The notes: generated from the letters alone by a model not told the origin. Shown: positions 23,158 through 32,322, counted from the first letter of the stretch. The stretch: 37,277 nucleotides of DNA from Chloroflexota bacterium (GCA_011388675.1 DROW01000002.1:1-37277); one strand, 5' to 3'. Numbers and translations are program-made.

Positions 23158-23601
23158 ATGGACGACGGTTCCAAACTCATTATGTGCATCGACGACGATC
23201 CCGAGATCATCACCTTGATGCGGTTGATCTTCCGCCCCAAGGGGTTCCGGCTGATCGGCGCGGTCAGCGGCCCGGAGGGGCTGGAGGTGATGCGGCGCGC
23301 CAAGCCGGACCTGGTCCTCCTGGACCTGATGATGCCGGGGATGAGCGGGTGGGAGGTCTATCGTCGGATGAAGGCCGACGAGGAACTGAAGAACATCCCG
23401 GTCGTCATCGTGACGGTCCGCGCCCAGCCGATCGAGAGGACGATCGGCCTCCACGTCTTCGGCGTGGACGATTACATCACCAAACCGTTTGAGATCCGGG
23501 ACCTCGTCCGGAGCGTGTGTCGCGTCCTCGGTGTCTCCGACTCGATCAACGACCGGAACGGGCCGGCTTTCGGCCTCTCCGGGGGGGCTGGGGCAGCGTG
23601 A
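23158..23601 (+). CDS. single-domain response regulator (CheY-like receiver)
   Basis: A 147-aa receiver with no output domain. Acidic residues in MCIDDDPEI, phospho-acceptor Asp56 in LVLLDLMMPGMSG, Thr86 in VVIVTVRAQ and Lys109 in YITKPFE are all present, so phosphorylation is expected. It starts 14 bases after the radical SAM stop, so it may be co-transcribed with the glycan operon. Its 3' end overlaps that of the convergent kinase gene by 56 bases. The C-terminal tail (GPAFGLSGGAGAA) lies wholly in that overlap. A role between the neighbouring kinases and the glycan machinery is inference. Confidence 0.88.
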   Translation: MDDGSKLIMCIDDDPEIITLMRLIFRPKGFRLIGAVSGPEGLEVMRRAKPDLVLLDLMMPGMSGWEVYRRMKADEELKNIPVVIVTVRAQPIERTIGLHVFGVDDYITKPFEIRDLVRSVCRVLGVSDSINDRNGPAFGLSGGAGAA

Positions 23602-24685
23602 AGTAGAAGAGGCTGCCCTGGCCGACCTCGCTTTCCACCCCGACCTCCCCGCCCAGTTTCTCCACGATGCGGCGGGCGATGGAAAGCCCCAATCCGTGCC
23701 CTCCTCCGCGCTCTTGCCCCCTTTTCAGGCGTCGGAAGGGGATGAAAAGGTTCTTTTGCTCCTCTGGGGAGATCCCCGCCCCGTTGTCCCGCACCCAGAA
23801 ACGAACCATCCCGTTCGGCAGCACGTCCGTCCCCAATTCGACCTGCGGCGGTCGTCCTCCGTATTGAAGGGCGTTGCTGATGTAGTTGTACCATACCTCC
23901 TCGACCCACGGTCCGTACCCTAGCGCCTGCGGCCAGCGATCGGGGAGGATGATGTCTGCTTGATACTTTCGTATCAGGTGGTTCAGGCGGTGCTGGATGA
24001 CCTCTTTCACGATGGTTCCCATATCGAGCGTCTCCAGGGTTACCTCCTCGTCCCGCACCCTGGCCAGGAGAAGCAGTTCGTCGATGGTGCGGCTCATCTT
24101 GCGCCCCGTCCGCTCGATGATCTCCAGGCTCTCCTCGAACTCCTTCTTCGACATCGTCGCGTGATACCTGCGCAACGCTTCGGCAAAGCCGATGATCAGC
24201 GCCAACGGGTTCTGGAGGTCGTGGGCCACGGTGTGGGCAAAGGCGTCCAACTCCTCGTTCCGCTTCTCCAGTTCCCGATTCAGCCTGCGCAGTTCCATCA
24301 GGTCCTGGAACCGGGCGACGGCGATGCCGATAGAGCGGTCCAGTTCGCGCAGGTCGGGCGGCTTGACCAGGTAGGCGGCCACGCCCGCCTCCGCGGCCCG
24401 CTCGACCAGTTCCGGCATCTCGTAGGCGGTGAGGATGATCACCGGCGTCGGGCATTCTGCTTGAATGCGCCGCGTCGCCTCGATGCCGTCCAGATCGGGC
24501 ATACGAATGTCCATCAGGACCACGTCCGGCCGGAGGGAACGGGTCATCTCGACGGCTTCCTGCCCGTTGTTCGCCTCTCCGGCGACACTGTAGCCCGCTT
24601 CCCGCACCAACCCCTTGATCATCTCGGCGACCAGGTAGTCGTCTTCGACGATCAGCACCCGAATGTCCTTGTGCTCCTTCACCAC
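23546..24685 (-). CDS. receiver-histidine kinase hybrid (receiver first)
   Basis: A 379-aa cytoplasmic protein with an N-terminal receiver (EDD at 14-16, phospho-acceptor Asp59 in VVLMDIRMPDLDG, Lys108 in YLVKPPD), a short coiled coil (LNRELEKRNEELDAF), a HisKA domain with His155 in AHTVAHDLQNPL, and a HATPase domain (WYNYISNALQYGG, DNGAGISPEE, GGGHGLGLSIARRIVEKLGG). No membrane segment. GTG at 24685 is preferred since GAGGAG lies six bases upstream; the longer frame would run back into the preceding gene. It follows the MASE1 kinase gene by 13 bases, so the two are probably steps in one phosphorelay. Confidence 0.9.
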   Translation of the reverse strand: MVKEHKDIRVLIVEDDYLVAEMIKGLVREAGYSVAGEANNGQEAVEMTRSLRPDVVLMDIRMPDLDGIEATRRIQAECPTPVIILTAYEMPELVERAAEAGVAAYLVKPPDLRELDRSIGIAVARFQDLMELRRLNRELEKRNEELDAFAHTVAHDLQNPLALIIGFAEALRRYHATMSKKEFEESLEIIERTGRKMSRTIDELLLLARVRDEEVTLETLDMGTIVKEVIQHRLNHLIRKYQADIILPDRWPQALGYGPWVEEVWYNYISNALQYGGRPPQVELGTDVLPNGMVRFWVRDNGAGISPEEQKNLFIPFRRLKRGQERGGGHGLGLSIARRIVEKLGGEVGVESEVGQGSLFYFTLPQPPRRGRKPARSGR

Positions 24686-24698
24686 CGCGTGCTCCTCC

Positions 24699-26801
24699 TC
24701 ACCTCTCCTCCGCCACCGCTTTGAAGCGGATCTCAACGACTGCCCCGTTATCATTATATAACTTCCATTCCCCTCTGAGGTTGCGCTCGATCAGGTTGCG
24801 GACCAGGTCGAATCCCACGCCGTGTCGGTTCATCCGCAGCACCTCATCTGAGTAGCCCGGTCCGTCGTCCCGGAACTGGAGGACGACTTCACCTCCGTCG
24901 CTCTGGATTCCCACCTTTATAGTCGCTGTATCCCGCCCTCGGAGGGCATGTTTGACCACGTTGGTCGCCAGTTCGTTCAGCACGAGGGCCAGGTGGTGGG
25001 CCTGCTCTGGCGCGATGCGGACCGGCGAGGGGGTTACCTCGAACAAGACGTTCTTCCCCCGTGGCAGGGCCTGCAGGGTCGAGCGGATGACGTGCGTGGC
25101 GAGGTCGCTGAGCAGGATGGGACGCCACTCGGATGTGGAAAGCAGCGTGTGGGCGGTGGAGAGGCCCTGTACACGGGCCACCAGCCCGCTCAGCAGGGAA
25201 CGGCAGGCTTTCTGGACCTCCGCATCCATGTACCGCAGTTCGGCGTAGAGGAGCCCCACAATGGTCGAGAGGATGTTTTTGACCCGGTGGTTGACCTCCC
25301 TCAACAGCAGCGCCTTGGTATCTGCATCCTCCCGCGCCTGCTCGTACAGCCGGGCGGTCTCAATGGCGACCGCAGCCGTCGCGGCCAGTGGCTCCAGGAG
25401 TGCCAGGTCCACCGGACCGAACCGGCCTGCCTCCCGGTCCACCGCCTGCAGGACGCCGATCACCTGTCCGCGGACCTCCAGTGGCACGGTGATGGCGGAT
25501 CGGATCACCAGTCCGGTCCACTGGTCCACGTCTCGGAAATGGCGAGGGTCCGTTTGTGCGTCGGCGACGATCAGGCTCCTGCCGTGGCGGACGACCCAGC
25601 CAGCGAACCCCTCCCCTGGCGCCAGCCGCAGCCCGTGGACTACATGGCTGCGGGGGCCGGTGACCTGTCGGCAGACCAGTTCCCCGGTCTGCGGATCGAC
25701 CAGCCAGACGGAGGTGGAAACGACCCCTAGGACCTGGCGGACTTCTTCAAGGACGATGGAGAGCACCTGGTCGAGATCGAGGGTGGAGACGAGGGCCTGG
25801 ACGGCGCGGTTGAGCAAGGCCAGTTCCCGCGTCCGCCGCTGAAGCGAGGCCTCTACCCGGACCCGGGCGGTCACCAGCGTCCCGATCAGCAGCCCCGTCA
25901 GGGAGAGGGATAGGATGAAAAGGGAGAGGGCCAGGGGGGGCTCCGTCCCCGTGCCGTACAGGCGGGCCGATAGGACAACGGCCGCCGCGATCGTCGGCGT
26001 GGCAATGGTGGCCCCGTGCAGGCCGTACCGGAAGGTAACCTCGATGAGCGGGACGAAACAGAGGAAGTACAGCCGGTGCCCGCTGTACAACGGCCCCAGG
26101 GCGATCCAGAGGAGGATAGCGCTCCCGCCGATCTCGCCCAGCATCAGAAGCCGCAATTGAAGAGGGGATCTCTTCTCCCGTGGCGCGACCGGAGACGGCT
26201 TCCGCTTGCTCAGCCGGATGATCCCCGGGACCACGTGGATGATGAAGAAGGGGGTGAGGCAGATCATGCTGAAGATCTCCCGGAGGCCCTCCCTCGTCGC
26301 CGCGACAAGGCACGGCTCGGAGTGGGGGATCAGCCACACGACTGCCAGACCGGAGATCAGCGCAGCGACGAGCATGGCGAAGAAGAAGCAGGCCACGTGG
26401 CGGACCCGTTCCATCCTCCAGCACCGGAACCGCGTCGTCATCGCTGCACCCACACCGTACCCCGCGGCCGTGAGAAGGGTCAGGGCCAGAAGCCGGAGGA
26501 AGGGGAGCGGAAGGGGGCGGATCACGAGGCCGACCAGCAGCCCGCCTAAAACCACGGCAGGGAGGAAACGGAGGCCAAAGCCGATGAGGAGGGCCAGGCT
26601 CAACCCGGGTAGAGCGAACCACGGCATATGTGTACCGGGCTGAGCGAGGAAAAAGACCGTCTCCTCTAGGGCGGCGAGGGTGGCGAGGTAGGCCAGGCCC
26701 ACGGCGACATCGTTCGCCAGGTGTCGCCCCCGCCGCGACGACCCCTTGTTGATCACGTCGTATATGCTGTCCATAGCCAGCCCGCGCAAGAGAAGGTCCA
26801 T
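24699..26801 (-). CDS. MASE1-GAF-HisKA_2 sensor histidine kinase
   Basis: A 700-aa membrane sensor. About eight membrane helices fill residues 28-320; the pattern MPWFALPGLSLALLIGFG and FLPAVVLGGLLVGL resembles a MASE1 sensory domain. A short coiled coil (RRTRELALLNRAV) leads to a GAF domain at about 345-485 (VVSTSVWLVDPQTGELVC, SAITVPLEVRGQVIGVLQAV). The HisKA_2-type dimerisation helix has His505 in LLREVNHRVKN, and the ATPase domain has LVLNELATNVVKHAL and FRDDGPGYS. The ligand is unknown. The ATG at 26801 faces a long regulatory gap. There is no receiver in the protein; the downstream receiver-kinase gene is the obvious partner. Confidence 0.9.
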   Translation of the reverse strand: MDLLLRGLAMDSIYDVINKGSSRRGRHLANDVAVGLAYLATLAALEETVFFLAQPGTHMPWFALPGLSLALLIGFGLRFLPAVVLGGLLVGLVIRPLPLPFLRLLALTLLTAAGYGVGAAMTTRFRCWRMERVRHVACFFFAMLVAALISGLAVVWLIPHSEPCLVAATREGLREIFSMICLTPFFIIHVVPGIIRLSKRKPSPVAPREKRSPLQLRLLMLGEIGGSAILLWIALGPLYSGHRLYFLCFVPLIEVTFRYGLHGATIATPTIAAAVVLSARLYGTGTEPPLALSLFILSLSLTGLLIGTLVTARVRVEASLQRRTRELALLNRAVQALVSTLDLDQVLSIVLEEVRQVLGVVSTSVWLVDPQTGELVCRQVTGPRSHVVHGLRLAPGEGFAGWVVRHGRSLIVADAQTDPRHFRDVDQWTGLVIRSAITVPLEVRGQVIGVLQAVDREAGRFGPVDLALLEPLAATAAVAIETARLYEQAREDADTKALLLREVNHRVKNILSTIVGLLYAELRYMDAEVQKACRSLLSGLVARVQGLSTAHTLLSTSEWRPILLSDLATHVIRSTLQALPRGKNVLFEVTPSPVRIAPEQAHHLALVLNELATNVVKHALRGRDTATIKVGIQSDGGEVVLQFRDDGPGYSDEVLRMNRHGVGFDLVRNLIERNLRGEWKLYNDNGAVVEIRFKAVAEER

Positions 26802-26887
26802 ACGGATGTGACGAAACGGAGGGAAAAACGTCGTCCCGCAGGTTTGCCCGATCTTAGGCTATCACAAAGCGAAGGTTTCAGCAAGTG

Positions 26888-26987
26888 AGGTGACCGGCAC
26901 TTTCCTCAAACGTGCGTCTCGGCTCCTTCGCAGCGACCTTCAACGCCGACCGGTTGGCTCCAGAAGGGCAGAGGTGCCGGTTACCTT
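26888..26987 (+). repeat. decayed copy of the MITE-like element
   Basis: Inner arms AGGTGACCGGCAC at 26888-26900 and GTGCCGGTTACCT at 26974-26986 match those of the other two copies, with one mismatch. The outer TATTCGA ends are absent and the middle is different, so this is a truncated or diverged member. Confidence 0.6.
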
Positions 26988-27083
26988 CCGGGTTGATAAG
27001 CCCTGGCCCCAAGGGACTACCACTTGCGCAATCGGCCCAACAAGATACCATGAAAACGCAGAGGTTGCCCTGCACTGTTCGGG

Positions 27084-27229
27084 TATTCGAAGTGGAAGGC
27101 AGGAGAGGTGACCGGCGCTTGCGAAACGAAGGCAAGAGTGCCTGTAGGGAGCCTCTAGAGGTCGGCAACGACCCCTGAGGGGGCTGAACGTGCCGGTCAC
27201 CTTCCGGGTGGTGTGATTCACTTCGAATA
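27084..27229 (-). repeat. MITE-like intergenic inverted-repeat element, long copy
   Basis: A 146-bp element with perfect 11-bp terminal inverted repeats, TATTCGAAGTG and CACTTCGAATA, and inner arms AGGTGACCGGC and its complement. Read on the minus strand its first 50 bases match the copy at 3109-3204, which looks like an internally deleted form. No coding capacity and no obvious target-site duplication. Confidence 0.8.
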
Positions 27230-27259
27230 CCCTATTTTGCAAGCAGCCGGGGGACGATC

Positions 27260-30250
27260 GTGGGCGAGAAACTGGAGGTCCGATTTCTGGGAGGGGTCGA
27301 GATCCTTCGGAACGGCCAGCCGGTCACCGGGATGCTTCCGTTGAAGGCGCTGGCTCTGCTCTGTTATCTCCTCGTTACAAACCGTCCCCACTCCCGCGTC
27401 GCGTTGGCTGGCCTCCTCTGGGGAGAGAAATCCGAGGCCAGCGCGTTGACCAACCTCCGCCAGGCCCTCACTCAGATCCGCCGGGTCCTCTCCCCCTACT
27501 TGCGCATCTCCCGTCACACCGTGGCCTTCAACCGGGAGGCCCCCTACTGGGCGGACGTGGAGGCGTTCGAGGAGGGGATCAGGAGCGGGGAGATCGGCGC
27601 AATGAAGGACGCACTGGCGCTTTATCGGGGGAACTTCTTGGAAGGGTTCTTCGTCCGAGATGCGCCTGCGTTCGACGAATGGGCCGCCCTTCGACGGGAA
27701 TATTTCCACGCCCGTGCGCTAGAAGCACTGCGCGCGCTGACCGCTCACCATCTCGGGCGGGGAGAATACCCCCTGGCGCTCCACTATGTCGATCGGCTCC
27801 TGGCGCTGGATCCCTGGCACGAGAGCGCTCATCGGCAGCGGATGCTCCTGCTGGCCCGGATGGGACGGTACAGCGAGGCCCTGGCCCAATACGAAGCCTG
27901 TCGCCGGATCTTGGCAGAGGAATTCGGCGTAGAGCCATCGGCAGAGACCCAGCGATTGTACGAACGCATCCTGGTCGCACGGCGGATGCACCGTCGTCCC
28001 CTTCCCGCTCAACCCACCCCCTTCGTCGGCCGGGAAGCGGAGTTGGACCGCCTTTCCCGCCTCTTGCTCGACCCCACCTACCGACTGCTGACGTTGATCG
28101 GTCCCGGCGGCATCGGTAAGACCCGCCTGGCGCTCAGGGCGGCGGAAAGATGTAACGAGCGGTTTTTGCACGGCGTCCACTTCGTGCCGCTCAACGGACT
28201 TTCCTCCGCCACGCTCCTTCCTACCGCCATACTGGAGAGGCTGGGGGCTCCCGCGCGGGGAGGGACGGGCCTGACGACGTGGCTTCTGGGCTACTTGCAG
28301 GACAAGGAAATGCTCCTGATCCTGGATGGTTTCGAGCACCTGCTGGAGGGAGCCACGCTGCTGGCGAGGATCTTGGAGACCGCTCCAGACGTGAAGTTCT
28401 TGGTCACTTCTCGAAAACGGCTTGGACTCCGCTGGGAGCATCTCTTCCCCGTCGGAGGGCTGGAGATCCCGCCCCAGGGAGACGAAGGTTCCAACCTCCG
28501 CACCTACAGCGCAGCCCGTCTCTTCCTTCAAACCGCCCATCGAGTCCACCCCGACTTCTCCCTCGACAACGGGGCTCGGTCCGTGGCCCGCATCTGCCGG
28601 TTGGTGGGGGGCTCTCCTCTGGGGATCGAACTGGCCGCCTCCTGGGTCCAGGCCCTTCCCGTGGAGGAGATCGCCCAACGGGTGGAGCAGAGCCTGGACT
28701 TCCTGACCGCCAGGGCACGGGACATTCCGCCGCGTCATCGGAGCCTGCGCGCGGTGTTCGATTCTTCCTGGCTCCTCCTCTCGGAGGAGGAACAGAGGGT
28801 GTTCCGGGCGCTCTCGGTCTTTCGCGGTGGGTTCTCGTCGGAGGCTGGAGCGTTCGTCGCCAGGAGTTTCCCTACACTGCTCGTAGCGCTGGAGGAGAAG
28901 TCACTCCTGCACCGGACCGGTCCGAACCGATATGAGGTCCACGAACTGCTGCGGCAATACGCAGAAGAGAAACTCCGGGAACATCCCGAGGAAGAGGTGG
29001 AGGTTCGGGACCGGCATTGCGCTTACTACGCTCTTTTCCTCCACGACCAGGAAGCCCGTTTAAGGCAAGGGGAAAGGAGAGGTTTAGAGCAGATCGCTCG
29101 GGAGATCGACAACGTGCGAGCGGGCTGGGAATGGGCGATAATACGGGGAAGGGTGGATGACCTGGGGAAAGCGGTGGGGATGCTGGCCCGTTTCTACGAG
29201 GTACGGGGATGGTTCCAGGACGGAGCACTCCTCCTCGGGAAGGCGGTCGACCGACTCCGGGGGCTCGAAAGAACGGAGGCGGTCGAGAGGGCACTGGGGC
29301 GGCTCCTCTCCCGCCAGGGATTCTTCGTCCGCTATTTGGGCGACCAGAACAAGGCCTATGCCCTGCTGAAGGAGGGGTTGGCAATCGCGTTGCGGGTGGG
29401 CGACCGGTGGGAGGTGGGCTTTGCCCTGAACAACCTGGGCATCTTGGCTGCGATGCGGGGGGATTTCGAGGAGCAGAGGCGGCTCTTTCTGGAAAGCCTG
29501 GCCCACTACCGGGCCGCGGGCGACCGGTGGCTGGAGGCGATCGTCCTCAACAACCTGGGTATCGCGGAGCGGTTGGTGGGGAAGTACGAGGAAGCGGAGC
29601 GGTTCAGCCGGGAGAGCCTGAGGCTCAGCCGGGAGATCGGAGCGCGCAGGTCAGAGGCGCGGGCCCTGCAGAACCTGGCGCTGGTCGCCCACGGGCGAGG
29701 GAATTACGCTGAGGCAAAGCGGCTCCACCAAGAGAGCCTCGCCATCCTTCGGGAGGAAGGGGATCTGTGGGGGACGGCGCTCGCCCTCGGCAACCTGGGC
29801 GAGGCGGCCCGCCTCCTGGGAGAGCACGCCGAGGCGAGGCGGTACCTTGAGGAGAGCCTGGACCTCCGCCGACAGATCGGCGACCGCTCGGGGATCGCCA
29901 TCGCCCTCAGCAGCCTGGGGAGCCTCGCCCGCGCGGAGGGGAAATACCCCCTGGCCCGACAGCGCTTCGGGGAAGCCCTGCGGCTGGCCCTGGAGGTCTC
30001 GGCGATCCCTCTGGCGCTGGACGTGCTGGTGGAGTTCGCGGAGGTGTTGATTGGGGAAGGGAAGGACGAGAAAGCCGTGGAAGTCCTTTCCCTTCCCCTG
30101 GTCCATCCGGCCACGGAGGCGTGGGTGCGGGAGAAGGCGGAGACGCTCTTGCAGGAGATCGCCTCCCGCCTGCCGCCTGAGGTGGTCGCTGAGGCGCAGG
30201 AGCGGGGAAAACGCCGGACAATCGAGGCTGTGGCGGAGGCGTTCCTCTAA
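27260..30250 (+). CDS. AfsR/SARP-like regulator: BTAD, NB-ARC ATPase and TPR
   Basis: A 996-aa cytoplasmic transcription regulator. An OmpR-like winged helix (about 6-90, LEVRFLGGVEILRNGQPV start) precedes the bacterial transcriptional activator domain (about 95-240, with WADVEAFEEGI, AALRREYFHARALEAL, YEACRRILAEEFGVEPSAET). A STAND-type ATPase follows with Walker A GPGGIGKT at 281-288 and LLILDGFEHLL as Walker B. At least six TPR units lie at about 680-920, each with an N-N-L-G or similar core. Such proteins use ATP and ligand sensing through the TPRs to drive a target promoter. The GTG at 27260 follows GGGGGA. The target may be the WD40 lipoprotein or secreted-protein genes nearby, but nothing in the sequence proves it. 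Confidence 0.93.
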   Translation: MGEKLEVRFLGGVEILRNGQPVTGMLPLKALALLCYLLVTNRPHSRVALAGLLWGEKSEASALTNLRQALTQIRRVLSPYLRISRHTVAFNREAPYWADVEAFEEGIRSGEIGAMKDALALYRGNFLEGFFVRDAPAFDEWAALRREYFHARALEALRALTAHHLGRGEYPLALHYVDRLLALDPWHESAHRQRMLLLARMGRYSEALAQYEACRRILAEEFGVEPSAETQRLYERILVARRMHRRPLPAQPTPFVGREAELDRLSRLLLDPTYRLLTLIGPGGIGKTRLALRAAERCNERFLHGVHFVPLNGLSSATLLPTAILERLGAPARGGTGLTTWLLGYLQDKEMLLILDGFEHLLEGATLLARILETAPDVKFLVTSRKRLGLRWEHLFPVGGLEIPPQGDEGSNLRTYSAARLFLQTAHRVHPDFSLDNGARSVARICRLVGGSPLGIELAASWVQALPVEEIAQRVEQSLDFLTARARDIPPRHRSLRAVFDSSWLLLSEEEQRVFRALSVFRGGFSSEAGAFVARSFPTLLVALEEKSLLHRTGPNRYEVHELLRQYAEEKLREHPEEEVEVRDRHCAYYALFLHDQEARLRQGERRGLEQIAREIDNVRAGWEWAIIRGRVDDLGKAVGMLARFYEVRGWFQDGALLLGKAVDRLRGLERTEAVERALGRLLSRQGFFVRYLGDQNKAYALLKEGLAIALRVGDRWEVGFALNNLGILAAMRGDFEEQRRLFLESLAHYRAAGDRWLEAIVLNNLGIAERLVGKYEEAERFSRESLRLSREIGARRSEARALQNLALVAHGRGNYAEAKRLHQESLAILREEGDLWGTALALGNLGEAARLLGEHAEARRYLEESLDLRRQIGDRSGIAIALSSLGSLARAEGKYPLARQRFGEALRLALEVSAIPLALDVLVEFAEVLIGEGKDEKAVEVLSLPLVHPATEAWVREKAETLLQEIASRLPPEVVAEAQERGKRRTIEAVAEAFL

Positions 30251-32322
30251 TCACCTCGTGGGGGCAGTCCGAACACCCGCACAACCCCGTCCCACGCGCT
30301 GAGAAAGACCGCTCTCCCGTCAGGCGAGAACTCCGCCCCGCTCCACTCCACCAGTGCAGGCTCCAAGGTGACCAGAGGTTCCCCTGTCTCCGTGGCCCAT
30401 ATCTCCAATCCCTCACCGGTGGGGACCAGGAGGAGCTGCCCATCCGGCGAGAAGGTCACAGGGGGATAACCCTCCATCTCCAGCGTGTACAGTGTCTCCC
30501 CTGTCCCCACGTCCACCATCTTGACATCGACCCCCACGTTGGCAGCCAACAACTGTCCATCCGGGGAGAAGGAGAGGTTGTAGACGCTCTGGTGTGTTTC
30601 CTCATCAAGGGGGAGGGTGTACAGGCGTTTGTCCGCCTCCAGGTCCCAGACGACGACGTTCCCGTAGGAATCCCCCACCGCCAGGAGGCGGCCGTCCGGC
30701 GAGAGGGCCAGTGCCATCGCCTCGTCCGGTGCCTCCAGGGTCCGCACGAGCCCTCCGGTCTGGGGGTCCCAGAACTTCACCTGGCGGTCGAGGGAGGCGA
30801 GCGAGACCAGCGTCTCGCCGTCCGGGGAGAAGGCCAACCCATCCACGACGTTGAGCGCCCACTCCTCCGCGGGCTTCAGCACGTACAGGACCTCCTCGGT
30901 CTCCACATCCCAGAGAAGCAGGTCGCCGCCCTCGCTGCTCGCAGCGACGAGTTGGCCATCAGGCGAGATGGCGACCGCCTCCGCGTCGTGGGTGAGCCCG
31001 CGGAGGGTATGCAACGGCGTGCCGTCGGCCGCGTCCCACACGAGCACCGTATCGGCGGCCGTGCCCAGGGCCAGCGTCCGCCCGTCCGCCGAGAGGTCCA
31101 TCGCCGCGATGGGGCTGACGTGTCCTTCCAGGGTGTGAAGCCGCTCCCCCGTCGCCGTGTCCCAGATCTGGAGGCTTCCCTCGGTGCTTGAAGCCAGCCG
31201 CTGCCCGTCCGGCGATACGGCCAGGCTATGGACCTTGTTGATGTGACCTTCGGGCTCGTGCTGGAGGGTCGCGAGGCGTTGTCCGGTCTCCGGGTCCCAG
31301 ACCTCCACTGTCCCCTCGAACTTCCCCACGAAGAGCCGCCCGTCGGGGGCGAAGGCCACGCTCCAGGCCCAGTCGTCGAGGGAGAGCGTGCGCCGGAGGG
31401 CGCCCGTCTCCGGATCCCAGATCTGGACGGTGCTGTCCCAACTTCCCGAGGCGAGGAAGCGCCCGTCGGGGGAGAAGGCCACCCCCGTTACGAGGTCTGT
31501 GTGGGCCCTCGTGAACAGGAGAGCCCTCGTCGCCACGTCCCACACAGCCACCGTCCCGTCGCTCATGCCCGCCGCCAGCAGCCGCCCATCGGGAGAGAAG
31601 GCCACACTTTTCACGTCCCCCGTCGAGTCCACTACCCCGCTGCTCAGCACGGTCACCTCCTGGGCCTCCACGTCCCACACGCGGACCTCGGGGTTAAACT
31701 CCTGGCCCATCGCCAGCAGCCGCCCGTCGGGGGAAAAGGCGAGGCTGAAGGCGCTGTCGGGGACGACGGAGGCCATCTCGCCCGTCTCGACGTCCCAGAT
31801 CAGGGTGTAAGGGGCGAACGTCTGCCCCACGGCCACCTGCCGCCCATCGGGCGAGAAGGCGACGCTGACGAAAGGTCCCAGAATTGCCTCCTCGAAGGGG
31901 CTTCCTGTCAGGAAACGAACCTCCTCCAGCGTCTCGGCGTCGTAGAGGAAACACCCCAGGGGGGAGACGACGGCCAGCAGGTCGCCCTGGGGGGACCAGG
32001 CGATCTCCTGGATCCTGCCTTTGCCCCAACGGGCCAGGAGGGCGGCTTGATCCACGTTTTCCGGTCCCAGCGGTTCCGATGGAGGTGGGTACGGCGTGCT
32101 GGCCCACACCGGGAAGGCTGGCGTGGGGGTGGGTTCGGGGGTGGGGGAAGGAGGTGGGCTTGGAGAGGGAGTGGGGGGGATAGCGCTCGTAGGGGTGGGG
32201 TGTTCGCCGGGGGAAGGCTGGGGCGTCTGCCCGGCACATCCCGAGATCAGGAGAAGCCCCACGACCATCAGAGCCACTGTTGCCGTTCCCCGCCGCATAG
32301 CGGAAAGTCGTTTGACGTTCAT
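30247..32322 (-). CDS. secreted WD40-repeat lipoprotein (two propellers)
   Basis: A 691-aa lipoprotein. The signal peptide ends in a good lipobox (LLISGC, Cys29), followed by a Pro/Thr/Ser linker at about 30-72. The rest is WD40 repeats: I count 14 units with an SPDG-type core (13 SPDG, SADG or APDG, plus SPQG in the first) and WD-type ends such as VWDVATRALLFT, enough for two seven-bladed beta-propellers. It presumably presents a protein-binding surface outside the cytoplasmic membrane. AGGAGG precedes the ATG at 32322. Its stop overlaps the stop of the convergent AfsR-like gene by four bases. No enzymatic motif is visible. Confidence 0.92.
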   Translation of the reverse strand: MNVKRLSAMRRGTATVALMVVGLLLISGCAGQTPQPSPGEHPTPTSAIPPTPSPSPPPSPTPEPTPTPAFPVWASTPYPPPSEPLGPENVDQAALLARWGKGRIQEIAWSPQGDLLAVVSPLGCFLYDAETLEEVRFLTGSPFEEAILGPFVSVAFSPDGRQVAVGQTFAPYTLIWDVETGEMASVVPDSAFSLAFSPDGRLLAMGQEFNPEVRVWDVEAQEVTVLSSGVVDSTGDVKSVAFSPDGRLLAAGMSDGTVAVWDVATRALLFTRAHTDLVTGVAFSPDGRFLASGSWDSTVQIWDPETGALRRTLSLDDWAWSVAFAPDGRLFVGKFEGTVEVWDPETGQRLATLQHEPEGHINKVHSLAVSPDGQRLASSTEGSLQIWDTATGERLHTLEGHVSPIAAMDLSADGRTLALGTAADTVLVWDAADGTPLHTLRGLTHDAEAVAISPDGQLVAASSEGGDLLLWDVETEEVLYVLKPAEEWALNVVDGLAFSPDGETLVSLASLDRQVKFWDPQTGGLVRTLEAPDEAMALALSPDGRLLAVGDSYGNVVVWDLEADKRLYTLPLDEETHQSVYNLSFSPDGQLLAANVGVDVKMVDVGTGETLYTLEMEGYPPVTFSPDGQLLLVPTGEGLEIWATETGEPLVTLEPALVEWSGAEFSPDGRAVFLSAWDGVVRVFGLPPRGD

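Larger units (their letters stand above)
26802..27259. other. intergenic region with inverted-repeat elements
   Basis: About 460 bases between divergent genes with no credible gene on either strand. At least half consists of the element at 27084-27229 and its decayed relative at 26888-26987; small reading frames here are repeat-derived. Promoters for the kinase pair and for the AfsR-like regulator must lie in or beside these repeats. Confidence 0.75.

Noticed and set aside
26890-27178. Small open frames of 73-100 codons between the kinase and AfsR-like genes
   Set aside because: They coincide with the inverted-repeat elements, and similar peptides appear at the 3109-3204 copy, as expected of non-coding repeats.
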